The notes beneath the pieces were generated by a model, which saw only the letters and a list, made by a program, of their open reading frames with translations, was not told the origin of the DNA and searched no databases. A stretch of DNA of 64,000 nt. Source: Terana coerulea. Taxonomy: Eukaryota > Basidiomycota > Agaricomycetes > Polyporales > Phanerochaetaceae. Positions within the stretch are counted from its first letter, which is position 1. Every line of letters begins with the position of its first letter. Location of the stretch: positions 789,168-853,167 of the forward strand of contig JAKOGH010001195.1 of the NCBI GenBank assembly GCA_024811115.1, given 5' to 3'. Position numbers and translations under genes: made by a program. Below are positions 35,487 to 48,830 of the stretch, piece after piece.

Positions 35487-37202
35487 TTATACATTATGGT
35501 GTGCACTAGACGAACCAGCCACAGGCTCCAGCTCAGCAGTCGTGCCGGAACTTTCAACATTCCCTGACTCCGCTGTCTCAATGCCGACAGGGAGTTCTTC
35601 GTCTTCATGAGGGTATCTGTCCGCTTGGCCATGATCGAGTGATTCTCCTAGGTTACCGAGGATGGGAGGAACTCTGAAATTCGCCACTGAGAATTGTGAG
35701 AAGCGTGGTACATCGTAGGTCTGTTGAGAGGTCTCCGAGATGTTCAATTGTCGAAGATTGAGCATGAAACGGCTTAAAAGGATCGGAGGCTAGACTCCAT
35801 CGTTAGTACCACCTAACAGTCAAATGGGACTTCAACGTACTAGTGCCACTATTGACTGAATAATTACCTCAGCTCCTATGGTGGTCTTTATGCTGTTAGA
35901 TGTATTTTACTAGATACAATAGCAGCCGCACTCACAACGAGAATTGACCAGTTCTCGACAATCATCTGTGCAATGTTGAGTCCGAACAGCACCCTAGGCG
36001 AGTTGATGAGCAAAGCGACAACGATGACGAGGGGCGTATGCTGCTATACACGAAGTAGACCGTTCCTAAAGCAAGCATCATAAATGCGCACTCAATTGAA
36101 GACTCAGTATGCCTTACCGTCGCGAAGGAGATGGCTTGATATAGATTCCATTGACACTAACTGCCGCGCTTCTCGCCAGTGCCGGAAGGTCTTGATCCAT
36201 GTCAAGATAAGAACCAGTAGGTCCACCGCAACAGCGGTACCTCGGGTGAGAAACAGCACTACGAAAGTGACTCAGTATACTTCCAGATTATCTGGGCATC
36301 GAGCATACTACTGGGGTTTCAGTGAATAAATGGGGCAATGTAGATAACAAAATGTTGACTCACATTGAGTTGAGTTTGTCAGGGACGTTATACGCGCTGC
36401 TGCAAGCGTTGAACGGTGGGCCTGTGTATGCGATGGACATATGCGCTATGCCAAACTTAGACGCGCGAATGAGTCTCTAGGTTAGCATGACAACCTAAGG
36501 CAAACATGCTTACCAAATTTGTAGCAATTGGTACCAGACCCAGAGATAAAATGACACAGAACAGTAAGCGAGAGTACTCGGATCTGTTCCATATCGCATA
36601 GATACGCAGCGCAGAGAATACTAGAGATATGTTTTCAATGAGAGATGTCCACAACGTTCAGTCGTGATGAGATGCTTACTGGCTGACTGTAGGAACCCGA
36701 CGAGCTGGAACGTGTCGCTGAGAATGATCCCTGGGTGACAGCTTAGGCATCCTCTGCGTCAGGTTTCGGATAATAAGATTGCGTCAATAACGAACCTCTG
36801 TACGATAGGATTGTTGAGGGGACTTATCTAAGGCCAAACGACATTGGAGCGTACCTCAGGCGTGTTCAAGTAAGCCACAATCTGCCCAAGGACCATGACC
36901 CAGCGAACGGATATGAGAAGGTAAGAAGTCGCCGTGAACTTGCGCCTCCAGACGAAGGTGACTTCTTGTCCGAACGTGATAAGATATTCACATATCGTAA
37001 GAGCTGGTGCGCATTGGGCTTCAGTTCTTGCATCGGTTTGTTTGAAAGCTCAAGTCTCAAAACGTACCAGTGACCGCTACTCCCGCGTAATCACCCACGA
37101 GACTTTGGTATGTCATTGGTCAGGTGCAAGTCTTACGGGGGACAAGTAGGAGGCTTACGACTGGAAGAACTCGTCTGCTACCTCGGAGCTTGACTGAGAC
37201 AT
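35487..37202 (-). CDS. DUF6533-type multi-pass membrane protein
   Basis: First exons 37159-37202, 37068-37102 and 36855-37003 are in phase and give MSQSSSEVADEFFQS, then LTICEYLITFGQEVTFVWRR, the DUF6533 signature, with hydrophobic helices after it. Later exons include FSALRIYAIWNRSEYSRLLF (about 36540-36640), YTGPPFNACSSAYNVPDKLN (about 36360-36440) and TAVAVDLLVLILTWIKTFRH. The last exon (35487 to about 35785) begins RFMLNLRQLN and has a polar tail. The family is common in Agaricomycetes, has about seven helices, and is of unknown function. Intron positions between 36480 and 36854 could not be resolved in phase. Confidence 0.7.
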
Positions 37203-38216
37203 TGGTCTGTCTCGCGGAGACTAAGTGAAATGAATCGAGAGTATGTATTGAGAGGCAGGAGAAGCGACCTTGTTATAGGTGCAGTCAATTGCCAAAACAC
37301 ACCACAGAATCAGCGCTTACTGTTGCCCACCGACGACGACATATCATCGCTGGTGAGGCCGCTTGTGAGATCGGCTGGAAGGCATTCAAAGTTCCGTGAT
37401 CAATGTGCCGCTGGGGCGCTTTGATTACTGAGGACTCCATCTTCTGAGGGCGATCTGTAACTCTGGGGAGGATGGGATCTGGTGATGGCGTCTCTGTCGA
37501 GGTACTGCGTCAGATTAACGCCGCTATGATCAAGAATAGTGAAGCTGCACCACGGCCCGTCGTTTCACCATCGACATACTTACGGGATGATGACTGCCGG
37601 TCGTCTTGACGCTCGGATACGTGCACCTTTGCCCGACGTTGGCTGTCTGAAGTTCGCTGAGTAGACGGCCCGATCGTCAGTGCGCGTTTACTATTCGCGC
37701 CGCAAGGATGAAACTGGTCGCAGCTGTCAGCTATCAGGGCGACATTGTCAGAGTCTAAGCGTATTCTATCAAGCGCGATGAATGCGAACTTACGCTTCAC
37801 GAATGGGAAAACGTCCTTGAGACACTTCGGAGAGCAATGCGACGGGGCAGCCGTCCTATCCAAGGAAAGCTGACCATGCGAAATAAAAGGGCCCGCCGAG
37901 GCTGAGTTCTTTGCATCAGTGCTAGCGAGTTCTCTGGTGTTTGCACTTGACCGTCGAACGACGAGAGTGCAAGAGCGTTTGCATTTCATGGAGTGTCGTG
38001 GACGCCGCAGGTAAGCCAGCTCAAGCAAGAACCACTAATGAAAAACGCATTAATGCGATGGATTCAAACGCTTGGGCTGAACGCTCACTTGATAGGCAAT
38101 GTAGGCGTACGCTAATGAGGTTAAAGGTCGAAGTGAATAGACTTAATATTAGGATGGCTGTAACGATCGGGAACAATAGACAGGTTTGAGCTCCAATCCC
38201 TTGGACAGCCCGAGCT
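37203..38216. other. Intergenic; one unrecognised 172-codon minus frame
   Basis: The minus frame 37510-38028 contains KCLKDVFPFVKRKFAFIALD and ends with a hydrophobic GAASLFLIIAALI. I see no family features, and the frame may be chance. Otherwise nothing. Confidence 0.25.
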
Positions 38217-38874
38217 TCAGTCTGCAGGTCTACACAGCACGCCAAATGCAAGATCACAACGCGCCAGACTGCTGGCGGGTTTGCCAAGATGACCGATTTG
38301 TGACGGCATTGCGATGAGGAAGGCTACTTGCAGCTCCTCATGAGCAGGCGAATTACTCCGTGATATAGAGACGGGACAGATGTCGATTGGCCGTTTCGTT
38401 GCACCGGAAGGTTGCGCGGGTATATTAGTCGTCGGTGACCTGCGAGAAGCCCGCTCGGGCTCCAATCCGCACGTGAGCAGAGCACTAAGAGGCTGCAAGT
38501 ACAACGATCAGCTGACTGACTAGTCGTCCAATTTTCAACTACGAACTTACCTGCAAACCACCTAGCGCTGTATCCCGCAGGTCAGCTCTCCTCAGACATA
38601 TTTCCGTTAAGATGGGACGTATAGGCTGTCCGCAGAGTGACTGTGTCTCGGAGCCCGCTGCACGGCGACGAGGGACCCTCCTTCGGGAATACAACATGAA
38701 AAATGCAATGGGGAAGCAGACGCCGACAACGAGCACGACCGGAAGGATGATGCGAGGCGCAAAAGAGTCGCTGCTGTGTGTGGGGGTCGTGGAGAGATCG
38801 CCATTGATTCTAGCCGTCAGCCGGCTGCTCAGACTTGTAGAGAACAGCTCTGTTGGGCAAAAGACGACATCCAT
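38217..38874 (-). CDS. Single-pass membrane protein, tandem copy B (5' end uncertain)
   Basis: Exon 38551-38874 encodes an outer segment, a hydrophobic helix IILPVVLVVGVCFPIAFFML and basic RRRVPRRRA. It is spliced in phase 0 (intron 38493-38550) to exon 38217-38492, starting PLSALLTC and ending with IAMPSQIGHLG and CDLAFGVLCRP. Copy A (39916-40547) has the same two-exon plan and helix. I start at the ATG at 38874, but upstream sequence in the same frame suggests missing exons, perhaps with a signal peptide. Function unknown. Confidence 0.52.
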
Positions 38875-39915
38875 TGAAGGGAGCGTGCACTGTGAAAATA
38901 ATGCGAGTGTCAACGTCCAATGCGCGGTGTCTTCACCTGTAGAGATTGCGCACCTGGAACGATGGGAGAGTCCTCGATAAGAGGTACCATATCCGAGTTG
39001 TACTTCATATAAGTCCGAGCTGTAATACATGAGCATTCAGCGCTCCGCCGTGGTACAGTGCTGGATGGTCTCATTTGCCGGTATATCGGAGGTGGACTGG
39101 TCGCACAAAGACTCCGCGAGAATTCGGGGTATGAAACCCGGGAGGAAGGCAAAGATCCTGCGCGTCTAGCAATAGGGTGACTCGACCGACGGCGCTCGCC
39201 CAACAAACCATTGAGTTACGGGGCCGTGAACCAGTAAAAGGCAGTCGACATGCTACAAACCAAGTAGTGAGCGCATGAGTACGGAAGGCCACGTAAGAAC
39301 GAACCGTATTACTTGACGCTTCTCTGAGGTGAAACGCGGCTGTTCACTCCTTCAGCGATTTTTGGCAGCGTCCCGAGAGTTGGCGTGCTGATTTAGGTAG
39401 TTTGAGCGACATTGCAGTAGAGGTAAGTTGATGTCTCGAGTACTAGTAATCTATGGGGTCCGAGCTGAGTAACTTGCAAGTGAAAATATGAATGACACCA
39501 GAGGTGGGTTTCGTGATGTCGGGAAGATGGACGCCTCGGTCGTCGTTGCGTAATATTGTCGGTAGAATGACGTGTAAACGCGGAAGCATAGCAAACCGCA
39601 GAGTTCTACAAAAACTCTACCCTTTAGCTAACTAGCATGTCATGCATGTTGTTGGTGGAGAGGAGGGATATGGAGAAGTAAGATGTGCGCCCAGTGATAG
39701 AAGGGGCGATAGACACCTAGAGCAGGCCCGAAAACAAAAGGTATACACTTTGCTGGCACTCTGGATCGAGCCGGGCAATGCCCAGGATATATATAAACTA
39801 GTACTTTACGGCTTAACCTCAACGCAAGTACAACTTTATCAATTTCGAGGACATACGATAGCTTTCCTGAGATCGGGTCGTAACGCCACCACGACATCCC
39901 AGCCCAACGACCACC
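38875..39915. other. Region between the two membrane-protein copies
   Basis: Could hold upstream exons of copy B (frame open to 39036). No other gene supported. Confidence 0.3.
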
Positions 39916-40547
39916 TCAGCATCCTAATAACTGTACGTCTGAGCTCCGAAGGATACCAAGTGCGAAATCGTAATGCAGCGGACCTCCTACAGAGGAACCG
40001 CGTCGGGTGGGCATTGCGATGTTGAAGATCATTTGCACTTCCCCCTGACCGAGCAGGCCGACGACCGAAAGTGCATCTTGATGTGCTTGAGAGCTGCTCT
40101 GACGAATATGTTGTGGAGTGTGTATGGAATGAATAAGATCCAGATACCCGGTGCACTGGGCGCCAAGAGGCTACAGAGGGAAGGATGAACAGATGCTACC
40201 AGTAAAACAGTTATCAAGGGTGTGCGTACCTGCATGTCATGCAGAGGCGTATCACCATCTTCCGGTTCATCCATATAGACATCCAAAAGAATGGGCCGTG
40301 GAGGGAGGTCATCGCGTGGTTCCAGGCCAACGATATGAGCACTGCGACGAGGGGCCCTCCTGCATTTGCAGAACAACCAGAAGAACACGACGGGGACACC
40401 GATGCCGAAAGCGAGTAGGATGGGGAGGATGATATGTGACGTAAAAGAGTCGAGGTTGTTGTTTGTAGAAGAATTCTGGCTGGACGTACTCGGGTGGCTG
40501 GATTCACCACCCGAGTCCGACGTCGTTTGACGAAATGTGGGTCCCAT
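39916..40547 (-). CDS. Single-pass membrane protein, tandem copy A
   Basis: Exons 40230-40547 and 39916-40170, phase 0, give 190 residues. They start MGPTFRQTTSDSGGESSHPS, then a Ser/Asn-rich segment, the helix HIILPILLAFGIGVPVVFFW and basic CKCRRAPRRS. Exon 2 starts PLGAQCTGY and ends with IFNIAMPTRRG and YDFALGILRSS, matching copy B's tail. Layout suggests a type I membrane protein with a cytosolic tail. No signal peptide is present from this ATG, so an upstream exon may be missing. Function unknown. Confidence 0.55.
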
Positions 40548-41344
40548 CGAAATTACGCGCAAAAGAACTTTTGACTAAGGTTCGAAAGATGTCATAATAG
40601 TATAGCGTCGCAATTGCCAAGCGTACTCACCTTCCATTGCCGTAACGTTACTCACCAGCACTGGGCTGAAGGCGCTTCAAGCGGGGGTGAGCCGACGGAA
40701 TCCGGGAATGGCGATGCTACCTTGTGAAGCAGTTGGTTCAGCGGGCATTTCGGAGGAGCTGGTCATGGTGTAGTAGCTCTCGTGGATGTTCGCTTGAGCT
40801 AGCCAAGGGGGTTGAGAGTAGAGAGCAAAAGGAAGCGAAGTCCTGTCTGAGATCAAGAAAGGGTTTGCGCGCTTGCCTGCACAGAAGTGACTCGATGACT
40901 ATGGGCGCCTACCGATTGCGTCAAAAACCCCGATGAGAGCCAGAAATTTAAATGACTTGCAAAGCGTAGCCTGAGCATAGTTATTTACTTGCAGTCCTTT
41001 CCCAAAATTTGAATGCACAAGAACCATATCAACTCAATCTCAATTGCTGAACTCTGCACCTGCCATTCTGGGACCGTGGTGATGGCGTCTAATCAGAGCT
41101 TCTTTTTTTTGGGAGTGGCGCGACCTGCCTCATCGGGATTCGGGATCGGCCATGGCCCATTATCTCTGTTAGCTTTACGACTGCGCCACTGGGCTGTATC
41201 ACTCGAGCAGTAACCAGGATATACGATTGTGTGCGGTAAGCTTCTTTTGGTGTTGCTAAGCAAGGCGCTGAGCACCGTCTCTCCCCAGCTCTCGTCTGAA
41301 AGTCGAGACGTTGTCGGAGAGCTTCAACCGTCGTTGCAAATGCA
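40548..41344. other. Intergenic, about 800 bp
   Basis: Divergent promoter region between copy A (-) and the DUF4470-MYND gene (+). Nothing recognised. Confidence 0.3.
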
Positions 41345-44300
41345 ATGGCCAAACCAGTTCCGTGGCCAGCGAAGCACCCATTCTTTCCTTACGGAAATGC
41401 CTCTCCGACAGATCTACTACGTGATCTTCCACCTGAAGTAGACACTCCAAGTATTCTACTTCTGGGAAGTCGTGGGGATCCTCGGAAAATCCTATTCACG
41501 TTGCATTACAACAGAGCGGACGATCCCTCATGTAAGCCTGAATTTTCCGATTTCCTGAAGCGTAGACGATGAATAGCCGGTGCCCCAGTCCGCCGCAAGG
41601 TCGATATCACCTACTGCGAGGACCAACCAGCTGCTCTCGGTAGGTACCAACCATTTATGGATAGACACCAGGAAGCTTACACAGCTGTCACAGCTAGGAA
41701 TCTGCTATTTTATAGCCTTGTTCTGAGGGACGATTATCTGGATATCCGACATCTCGTATGGAATATCCTTTACCATTTCTTCCTAGACGACGCATCTTTG
41801 TCGATCCTGATCGAGCAGTGTAAGACACTCTCGCTACAGTCCACGGACATGAAGACATGGAGAGCGAGCCGCTACTCCAAGCTAATCAAAATTGGCTCCC
41901 TCTTTACTTTGCAAGAGCTCCACCGGTACTGGACTTGGTACGCCTCTGTCGAGTCATGGTCGATCCACAGAAAGAAAGAGCTCGAGCGAGAGGTCCGCTC
42001 GTACATGAAAAGTACTGGGAGGACATTCCGGGGGTTTGTTCATTCGATTGCAGCGCGATCTACAGGCCCCATGTGGCCGGCCACTGCACTGGAGATGAAC
42101 GACGCCTATCTTCGTTACTGGAGCTCGGGCATCACGTCTTCATCTCCGGAGGACATCAAGACGGCTGTTCATGTCAATCCTACCTTCCTCCTGTTGGGAC
42201 GCGAGGATAACTTTATGGTGGAGGACACGCTATCCCCTCTTGCCGGCTTTCTGTTGGCTGGCTCGTTCGTCCCTCTCAACACAGCTTCCATGCAGTCGCT
42301 ACCCGACCCGAACGAGGAGATCCTTTACCGCTCTTCACGCCAGCAGCTCGATGCATGGTGCCAAACCTTCCGCGGATGTGTTCAAGCAGGCGGCAGACTG
42401 GTGATGAGGGTCTTCGTCGGTGACGGGCTGGCCCTTTGCCACACCTTGAAGGAGTTCTCCGTATTCAGCCACCAAACGACTCTTGAACGCGCTACTCCGT
42501 GGCGCGCTTCATTTCTTGTGTTGGATAAGAACGAATATACACGTTCTCTGGATGCAACCGAAGCCCCGTCCCTTTTCGACGTCATAGATACGGGTACTCT
42601 ATCTGACACTGTGGGGCTACTCAACGTGCTCCTCGCAGCTGGTCCGATCCTGAAAAGATTCAGGGCTCCATGGGCGTCACTTTACACGGAAACGAGCCAA
42701 CCGTTCGGCGAGGAGCCTTCAACAGGATGGATGGATGCGCTCTGTATGGACTTACCTACTGCCGCACTACTCTTCGAGCTCACGCCCGCCCAATATATGT
42801 CTGGTTATCGCGCCGATGCCAACGTGCAAGAGTTGCTCTACCATCATCTCACTCCCAATTCCGACGGCTTCACCGAGCGGCTCACGTGGAAACGCCCGCC
42901 AGCACTCGCCGACCCGTCTGCCTCCCGCTTTCTCTCCTTCACGTCACCCCAACTCGGCAACCTTCTCTACCACATATATGGCAACATGTTTCCTCACGAG
43001 ACCATACCGCCGAAGGAAGGACTGCCCAGCGAGGAGCGGGAGAGGAGCCGCGTTTTCAATTGCCGGAGGACATTCGCGTATCTCATCCGTGACCTGCACC
43101 GCAAGACCGTTGTAAGCTGGCACGAAGTGATACAGGATCTTAAAACTCGCATGGGGCAGAATGAGCCACTATTTGTCGGCAAGCTCGGAATATACGACTT
43201 CCTCTGCCAGCTCCTTCAACTTGGAGTTTACGCCGATGATCTACTGCAGAACTCAAGGGACCTTCAAACGTGCAGGCTCGTTAGCTCGTATCGTGGCTGG
43301 TCCACGGTTCCATCTTTGGTCTACATCACTCTCGCCGTCCCTCGCAAGCGGTTCAAGATTTTGGAGGCGGATGGACCACGGCCCTTCTTGAAGAACCACG
43401 TGATTGCAGCCGGGCTCTTTTCAGAAGCCATGCAAATGTCGCAGCATTTCGTTACGATCGAGACTTATTATGGAACGCTGGCCACCGAGGGAACGCACGA
43501 AATGGCCCGCGCGATCATTGACGAGGACCTAATGGGAAGGCAAGGGCGTTCGCCGGTCATCGTGTCATTTTGCATTCCCGCCGTTCTGCTGGTCACCGCA
43601 GACATGGCGACGCTATCCGTACGGGTTTTGGTACTGAAGACGCCCTATTCTACCCCATTCCATCTCAAGTACGGCAACGTCGGGTGCTTCTACGAACTAC
43701 CCGTCACGGACGAAGCAGTCCTTGTCACAAGTCAAAAGCCGTCTTTACGCAGTGATCTCCATCTGGCGGCGAGCACATCTTGGCCGAGTCCTTTGAGGAA
43801 TGTCGACACTACGCATGTCACTGTCGATAACGACATGCGTCACACGCTAAGCATACGTGCTGCTATCGAAGATCCAGATGTGAAGCTCGCCCTGGCCGAT
43901 AAAGCGACTCCTGTGGACTTTAATCAATTGGGATCAAGCACAATTGGTCTGACCGTAGGGTCAAAACGAGCACAGGAGGTGCTGTTCCCTTTGCCTGTTG
44001 ATAGGACCACTGGTCGGATCCGTGTGTCACGCAGAGAGTCCTGGATAGAAGTAAGCCCCTCAAAGATGTTCTGTCCTTGTTCTACCTTACTCATCGAGTG
44101 ACAGGTTGTCATAAAACCCACCACGCTCCATCAGTTCCAAACTGGCCTGTCCCTACAACGCTATCCCATGGTTTATCACGACTCTGAGCATTTTGCCTCT
44201 GCCTGGAATATGCACCGCGTTCATCTGGAGCTGCTCCCTCAGCTTTCTACTGCCAACTCGTCGCTTTTGAAATGGGTGAATACGCATCTCCGGTTTGCGA

Positions 44301-45164
44301 TGTCCGAGAAGGAGCAGAAAATGATAGACGATGACACTCCCGTGAAAGATTCACTCCTGTCCGTCAAGAATTCGCTATCCACCATCTTCTCTACTGTCAT
44401 CAAAGCGCGGGGAAACGCCGCTCGGAGCACCTTCTTGATCAAGAATCCGGCCGGAAACATTGACTACGTACTCTTCATCTCCTGCCTTCGCCTGGACCTT
44501 CCCGCTCACAATCTCGTCGCGGATGCGTACGTCTTTATTCCGGACACTTCGCCGTCGGTTACGATTCGGCATGCTCTCGCTCGTCTGCGTACCTCTGCGA
44601 ATTATTTGGACGTCTCCTCGAGCGGCGTTGTCGCCTGGAAGTTCATGCTTCCTAGTCTCGTCGAGCGGTGCAGGGACTGGACGCATTCCGAGGACTGTGC
44701 GTATACGGCTGTCGGATCCGTGCCGTTATCGGTACAAGCAGGCGAATCGCCGATATGCCGCTGTGGCCTTGGGTTACAAGTCGACGATTCGTTTAGTCGT
44801 AAGCGCGAATGGGCCCCCTTCGCCAAGGACGTCACAAGGATTGCGATCAGCCCTCTCTTCGCCTTGTCGTTCCTAGGAGCCGATGTGCAAGGACTTCGAA
44901 GTGATATCGTTCTTGAAGAGCTACACGCTCCCGACGAGCCTCTGGCAGCAGCTGAAGGTGCAGGGTGGGCAGGACGACGAGACCCACATGGACACAATCT
45001 GCGCGATGTGTTTGTGGTGGATGCCGCGAGGGGAACGTGGGGAGTGCAAGTGCGAAACGGTGGCGTATTGCTCGAAGGAGTGTCAGAAGCTTGATTGGAG
45101 TAGGCATAAGGAGGAATGCTCGTGGTACGCAGATAACCGTCGCCGTGGGAGACAGACTGCTTAG
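41345..45164 (+). CDS. DUF4470 domain and C-terminal MYND zinc finger protein
   Basis: Exons 41345-41531, 41589-41639, 41694-44050 and 44105-45164, about 1,217 residues. The N-terminus HPFFPYGNASPTDLLRDLPP, ILLLGSRGDPRKILFTLHYN and VDITYCEDQPAALARNLLFY is the DUF4470 start, which often precedes a MYND finger in fungi. The long middle region is unrecognised. At the end is a MYND finger, ICAMCLWWMPRGERGECKC then VAYCSKECQKLDWSRHKEEC, with the usual Cys/His spacing; MYND fingers bind proteins. One extra G at 44876-44877 breaks the frame between SPLFALSFL and EPMCKDFEVISFLK; without it the finger is in frame. The first two exons join in phase. Confidence 0.85.
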
Positions 45165-45317
45165 TCCATTTACGGTGGTGCCGTGAGATATCACTGGGTC
45201 GAAAACCGTGTACTGTCTGATAGATATAACCTAACCTACTACATCATACAGCAAATGAGCCGAGGTCTTCTTGTAAACATGTCGTAGATCAGCACCCAAT
45301 CCCCTACATTGAATCCT
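45165..45317. other. Short convergent spacer
   Basis: Between the MYND gene (+) and an F-box gene (-). Nothing recognised. Confidence 0.3.
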
Positions 45318-46564
45318 TCACACTTGGCCAGTCTGCAATAGCTTCTCCAGGAGTGCATCTGCGTGAATAGGGTCCAGGTGTTTGTAAACTTCCACAGGGG
45401 CGCCTGCCATACGAACCGCCATATTATGCAATAAGCTGACCTCCTGCTCTTCAGTCTCCGTAGGTCCGATGCAATGGACCTCCACAGTCTTGAGCTCTAT
45501 TGGCCAGTCAGGGGAATCCTGCGCCAAAGGGTTCCAATATCGCTCCCCGATGGCCTCGCTAACAGATCGATAGACCATGATGATTTTCACCAGGGACCAC
45601 TCTTTGTCATTTTCGCGAGTAGCGCGGGTAACAAAAGCACAACTTGGGAAAGGTTTGAAGACTATCTTGAACAGTAAAGATGAACAGATCTAATGAAAGC
45701 ACGAATGATTAAGTCTGTGCGATGTACGCAATAACAAAGTAAACATACTGTGAGACTCTTGGTCCATCTGTCCATAAGTCAGGTTCCTTGACTTCGACCA
45801 GATTGCTTGAATTGTCCAAACAATTGAGTATAAGTCTTCGGGCAGCAGAGATTTATCTGTGTAGCTCCGTCGATAACGGTGATGGACACTCGCACCGGCG
45901 AGGATCCAGCTAAATACCCAATTGCTCGTGCAATTGTGGGACTCCAGGTGATTGAGCTGGGCATGGGGACCACAGCCGCTAGGCGGGAGGCGCAGACTGC
46001 TCTCGCCGTCCCATGTCACCTGGTCGAGCCTGAGATATCGCAGAGTCCGAAATGCGGACAGCGAACGGAAAAGAAGCGTCTCTGAGGCCAGGTGTAAGGT
46101 ATGCAGGTGAAGTCGATGGAGATGGTGAAGGCCGGAGATCCCTGGACGAAGCGTATGAGGGAATGAAGGTTTGCCTTGACTCAATCGCCGGGAGTATCTT
46201 TGCCAATCGGAGAGCTCTAAGGGTGAGGATGCTTTCAGTAGCCTGAGTTCTGAGTAGCAGAGACAGGTTGTAGATAGTTGTCGGCATCATGTACTCAGAG
46301 CTCCAGTTCTGGCAGCGGATAAAGTAGATGCGCCTTGCAAGAAATCTTGAAAGGCCGGTCCGAAGAATCTCGGTGAGGTATAGCACGTCTGAAGGCATAC
46401 GGAGGCCCAGGCTGGCAAAAGAGACAAGGTCGAAGTTTGTGGCTCCATCGATAACAGACGAGAGAGAGAGGTGATATCCACGCCACGGACTGGCTCTGGT
46501 CGGACAAACCCACCAGTGCGTCCACAATGGCATCGATGACATCTGCAGGGAGTCTGTCTGACAT
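45318..46564 (-). pseudogene. F-box/leucine-rich protein, copy 1, three frame breaks
   Basis: Starts MSDRLPADVIDAIVDALVGL, then WISPLSLVCYRWSHKLRP, an F-box. It is followed by SLGLRMPSDVLYLTEILRTG, repeats such as HHLHRLHLHTLHL, and ends WSLVKIIMVYRSVSEAIGER to LLQTGQV. One intron (near 45689-45747) joins in phase. The paralog at 48831-50091 matches throughout. Frame breaks: plus-strand AAAA at 46417-46420, near 46216-46222 (CTTAGAGC against ATTGAGC in the paralog), and AAAA at 45632-45635. It could be decayed or suffer assembly indels. Confidence 0.68.
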
Positions 46565-47834
46565 CGAGGTCAAGACTGGCATTGACACAAATGCATAGTC
46601 GCCTATACGTGTATATGTAAATAAGCTTGGAAGCACTGTGGGTTGAGTGGGATGAAAGACCTGTGGCCCGGGATGGGGCGGCTAGTATTGTTGTGAAGCC
46701 GGGCAGCTCCTCTTAAGTCCTTCCCATAGCCTGGTCTATTTCTGAGCTGAGTACCAGTGAGAAACACCCAGGCATCACAGAGGGCTTGCACGTACCAAAA
46801 GTTGAAACGATTGTAGACTCTGACTCGGACACGGGGTACAAGTCGTTGAAATCCAAGTTGAAGATGTCAGGACGGTGAATGACAAGTCGACACGACGACA
46901 GGCAAATGGTGCGAGGTCAATATGCGCTTGGAGAAACTTGTTTGCGTCGAAAGGCCCAAAGATGGTAGTTGTTCAATGTAGTTGTGTAAAGTCGAAGTAC
47001 GCGCGGCGACGGCGCCACAAAGCCCGTTCTCACGTGGTTCTCACGACTTGCGATGTGCGGGAGTCGGGACAGACGCTGTGCAGCGGCTCGGCTTGACTCG
47101 AGCTTGAACGTTTGAACGCTCACCTACAGGCTCGACTCCTTCAGTATCTCACAACCTCCACCCGCATATCACTTTCTGACTTATCCGATTCACTTCCCCT
47201 CCCTTTTCCAAACGGTAACAAAAAACCAAGTCCCATACCGTCGAGACATACACTGTTCGCACGTTGCCCGACTCCACGGGTGTAGGATGTTGCACACCAT
47301 CTGGTGAGCTGCACTCGGTGCAATGATATTGCTCATAGAGTAGACACGCTGATCGATAGGGCTAGGGAATGAAAAGGCGAAGCATTGCGGAACCAACAGG
47401 GCTGCGAATGGCTTTTCTTCTCGGACTTCGACGAATGCACTGCAATGAACTTGAAGCGCTGTAATTGAACCTCTCGTGCACCATCAAAGGCCGACTGCCC
47501 ATCTTGCCCCACATCGTTGTTTGCTCCGAACCTGGAGTTACTGGAATGACGACGAACTCTGCTCGTAAGGAGATGGATATAGAAGCGGCTCAGAAATATG
47601 ACTCCAGGTAAGCCCTTCATAATGGGCAACGCTTTGAAGTATCTCACTGTGCATTTAGAGTGGCTTTCGCTGAGGATTCACGACTACGTTTGCTTCCGCG
47701 TAGCTCCTAACATTATCACTTGGTGTCAACGCAACCATAACCAGTGCTCAGCCCCTACCGCCACATCCTCCATGACTCGTGCATGTGAAGAGACCTACAC
47801 GACGACTACGGTCCTAGTCCAAACGTGAGAGCAA
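46565..47834. other. Region between F-box copy 1 and the broken plus-strand gene
   Basis: The right part may hold 5' exons of the 47835-48666 gene; an ATG at 47546 begins MTTNSARKEMDIEAAQKYDS before a GTAAGC donor. I cannot join it in phase. Nothing else recognised. Confidence 0.3.
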
Positions 47835-48666
47835 GTTAACCTGAGTGTTACCACGACCTCCGGCCAGTTTTTATATGGTAGTCCGCTGCTCGTGGGTGGT
47901 GCGCCAACAAACACGCCGATCTCCGCCCTCAAGCTCGTGGGCGGGGAGGTTAGCTGGCTGCGCAAGAGCGAGCAGATGGCGTACGGTGTCTCGCTGGACA
48001 GGCCGAACGGTGTCATCCGATACGAGAAGGACTACTTCAGCATGAAGCTTGCGCTCCTCGAGGTGCACCTCGGGCCTATAAAGTGGGAGGACGGGCTCGT
48101 GTGGGTGGATGAGAAGGAGTGGGAGTGGTTGGACTACTTGAAGAACGTTAACATTGTCCAGAGTAGCGGCGAACAGGTACAGTTTAGGGAAGGGTTATTA
48201 TCACCCGAGCCCTGTCTGACTCACACGTCGCTTATAGTGTAAGCTTGCTATTGTAGCACGGCCCTTCCCGCTTATGAACAACCCGCTGCCGCCCATCGTG
48301 TACCACGAATAAGTCACCGTCACCGCCAACCCGCCGCAGGAGTGCCAGTGGCTATACGTCAATGTCGCCGGACCGCACATCCTCCCCAACACGGATGACT
48401 TTCCCCGAATTCACCAAGGCGATCGAGCACAGCGTGAACACTGAGGGCTGCATCGACTGGAACCTGCTCAGGAAGGCGAAGGCATTTGGCAAGGACAACT
48501 TCGATGGCACTCACTTGAGTGTTACGATCGGGCGGTCTATGGTGAGCCATTCAATTTGTTGAGAATACATCCGTATGAGAAAGCTTAATCGCTAACGCAG
48601 GGCGACTCGCTTAAAATCCCGCACGTGGCTCTTGTGAATCTGTTGAAGTCGTTACAAGGAATTTAA
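47835..48666 (+). pseudogene. Unrecognised fungal protein, in-frame stop and frame shift
   Basis: Exon to 48176 encodes SGQFLYGSPLLVGGAPTNTP and ends NVNIVQSSGEQ, with MAYGVSLDRPNGVIRYEKDY in between. It splices in phase (48177-48237) to CKLAIVARPFPLMNNPLPPI. A TAA stop at 48310-48312 follows, but the frame continues sensibly as TANPPQECQWLYVNVAGPHI. An extra C in CCCC 48403-48406 then shifts the frame before EFTKAIEHSVNTEGCIDWNL. The last exon 48601-48666 ends VALVNLLKSLQGI. The consistent protein across the breaks shows a real gene, now broken. N-terminal exons are unresolved and the function is unknown. Confidence 0.6.
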
Positions 48667-48830
48667 TGGCATAGTTTGATGTACATATGCGAGAATCTCC
48701 CCTCGCTCAAGCATGTGCTATTACCTAGCCCAAACCCGCATTCAGCATCTCTATCCTCAGTCCGAGCGAGTACTATGGTGAACATATTCCATAAAGCCAC
48801 AAGTAGGTAAGTGGTAACCTGGAACATAAG

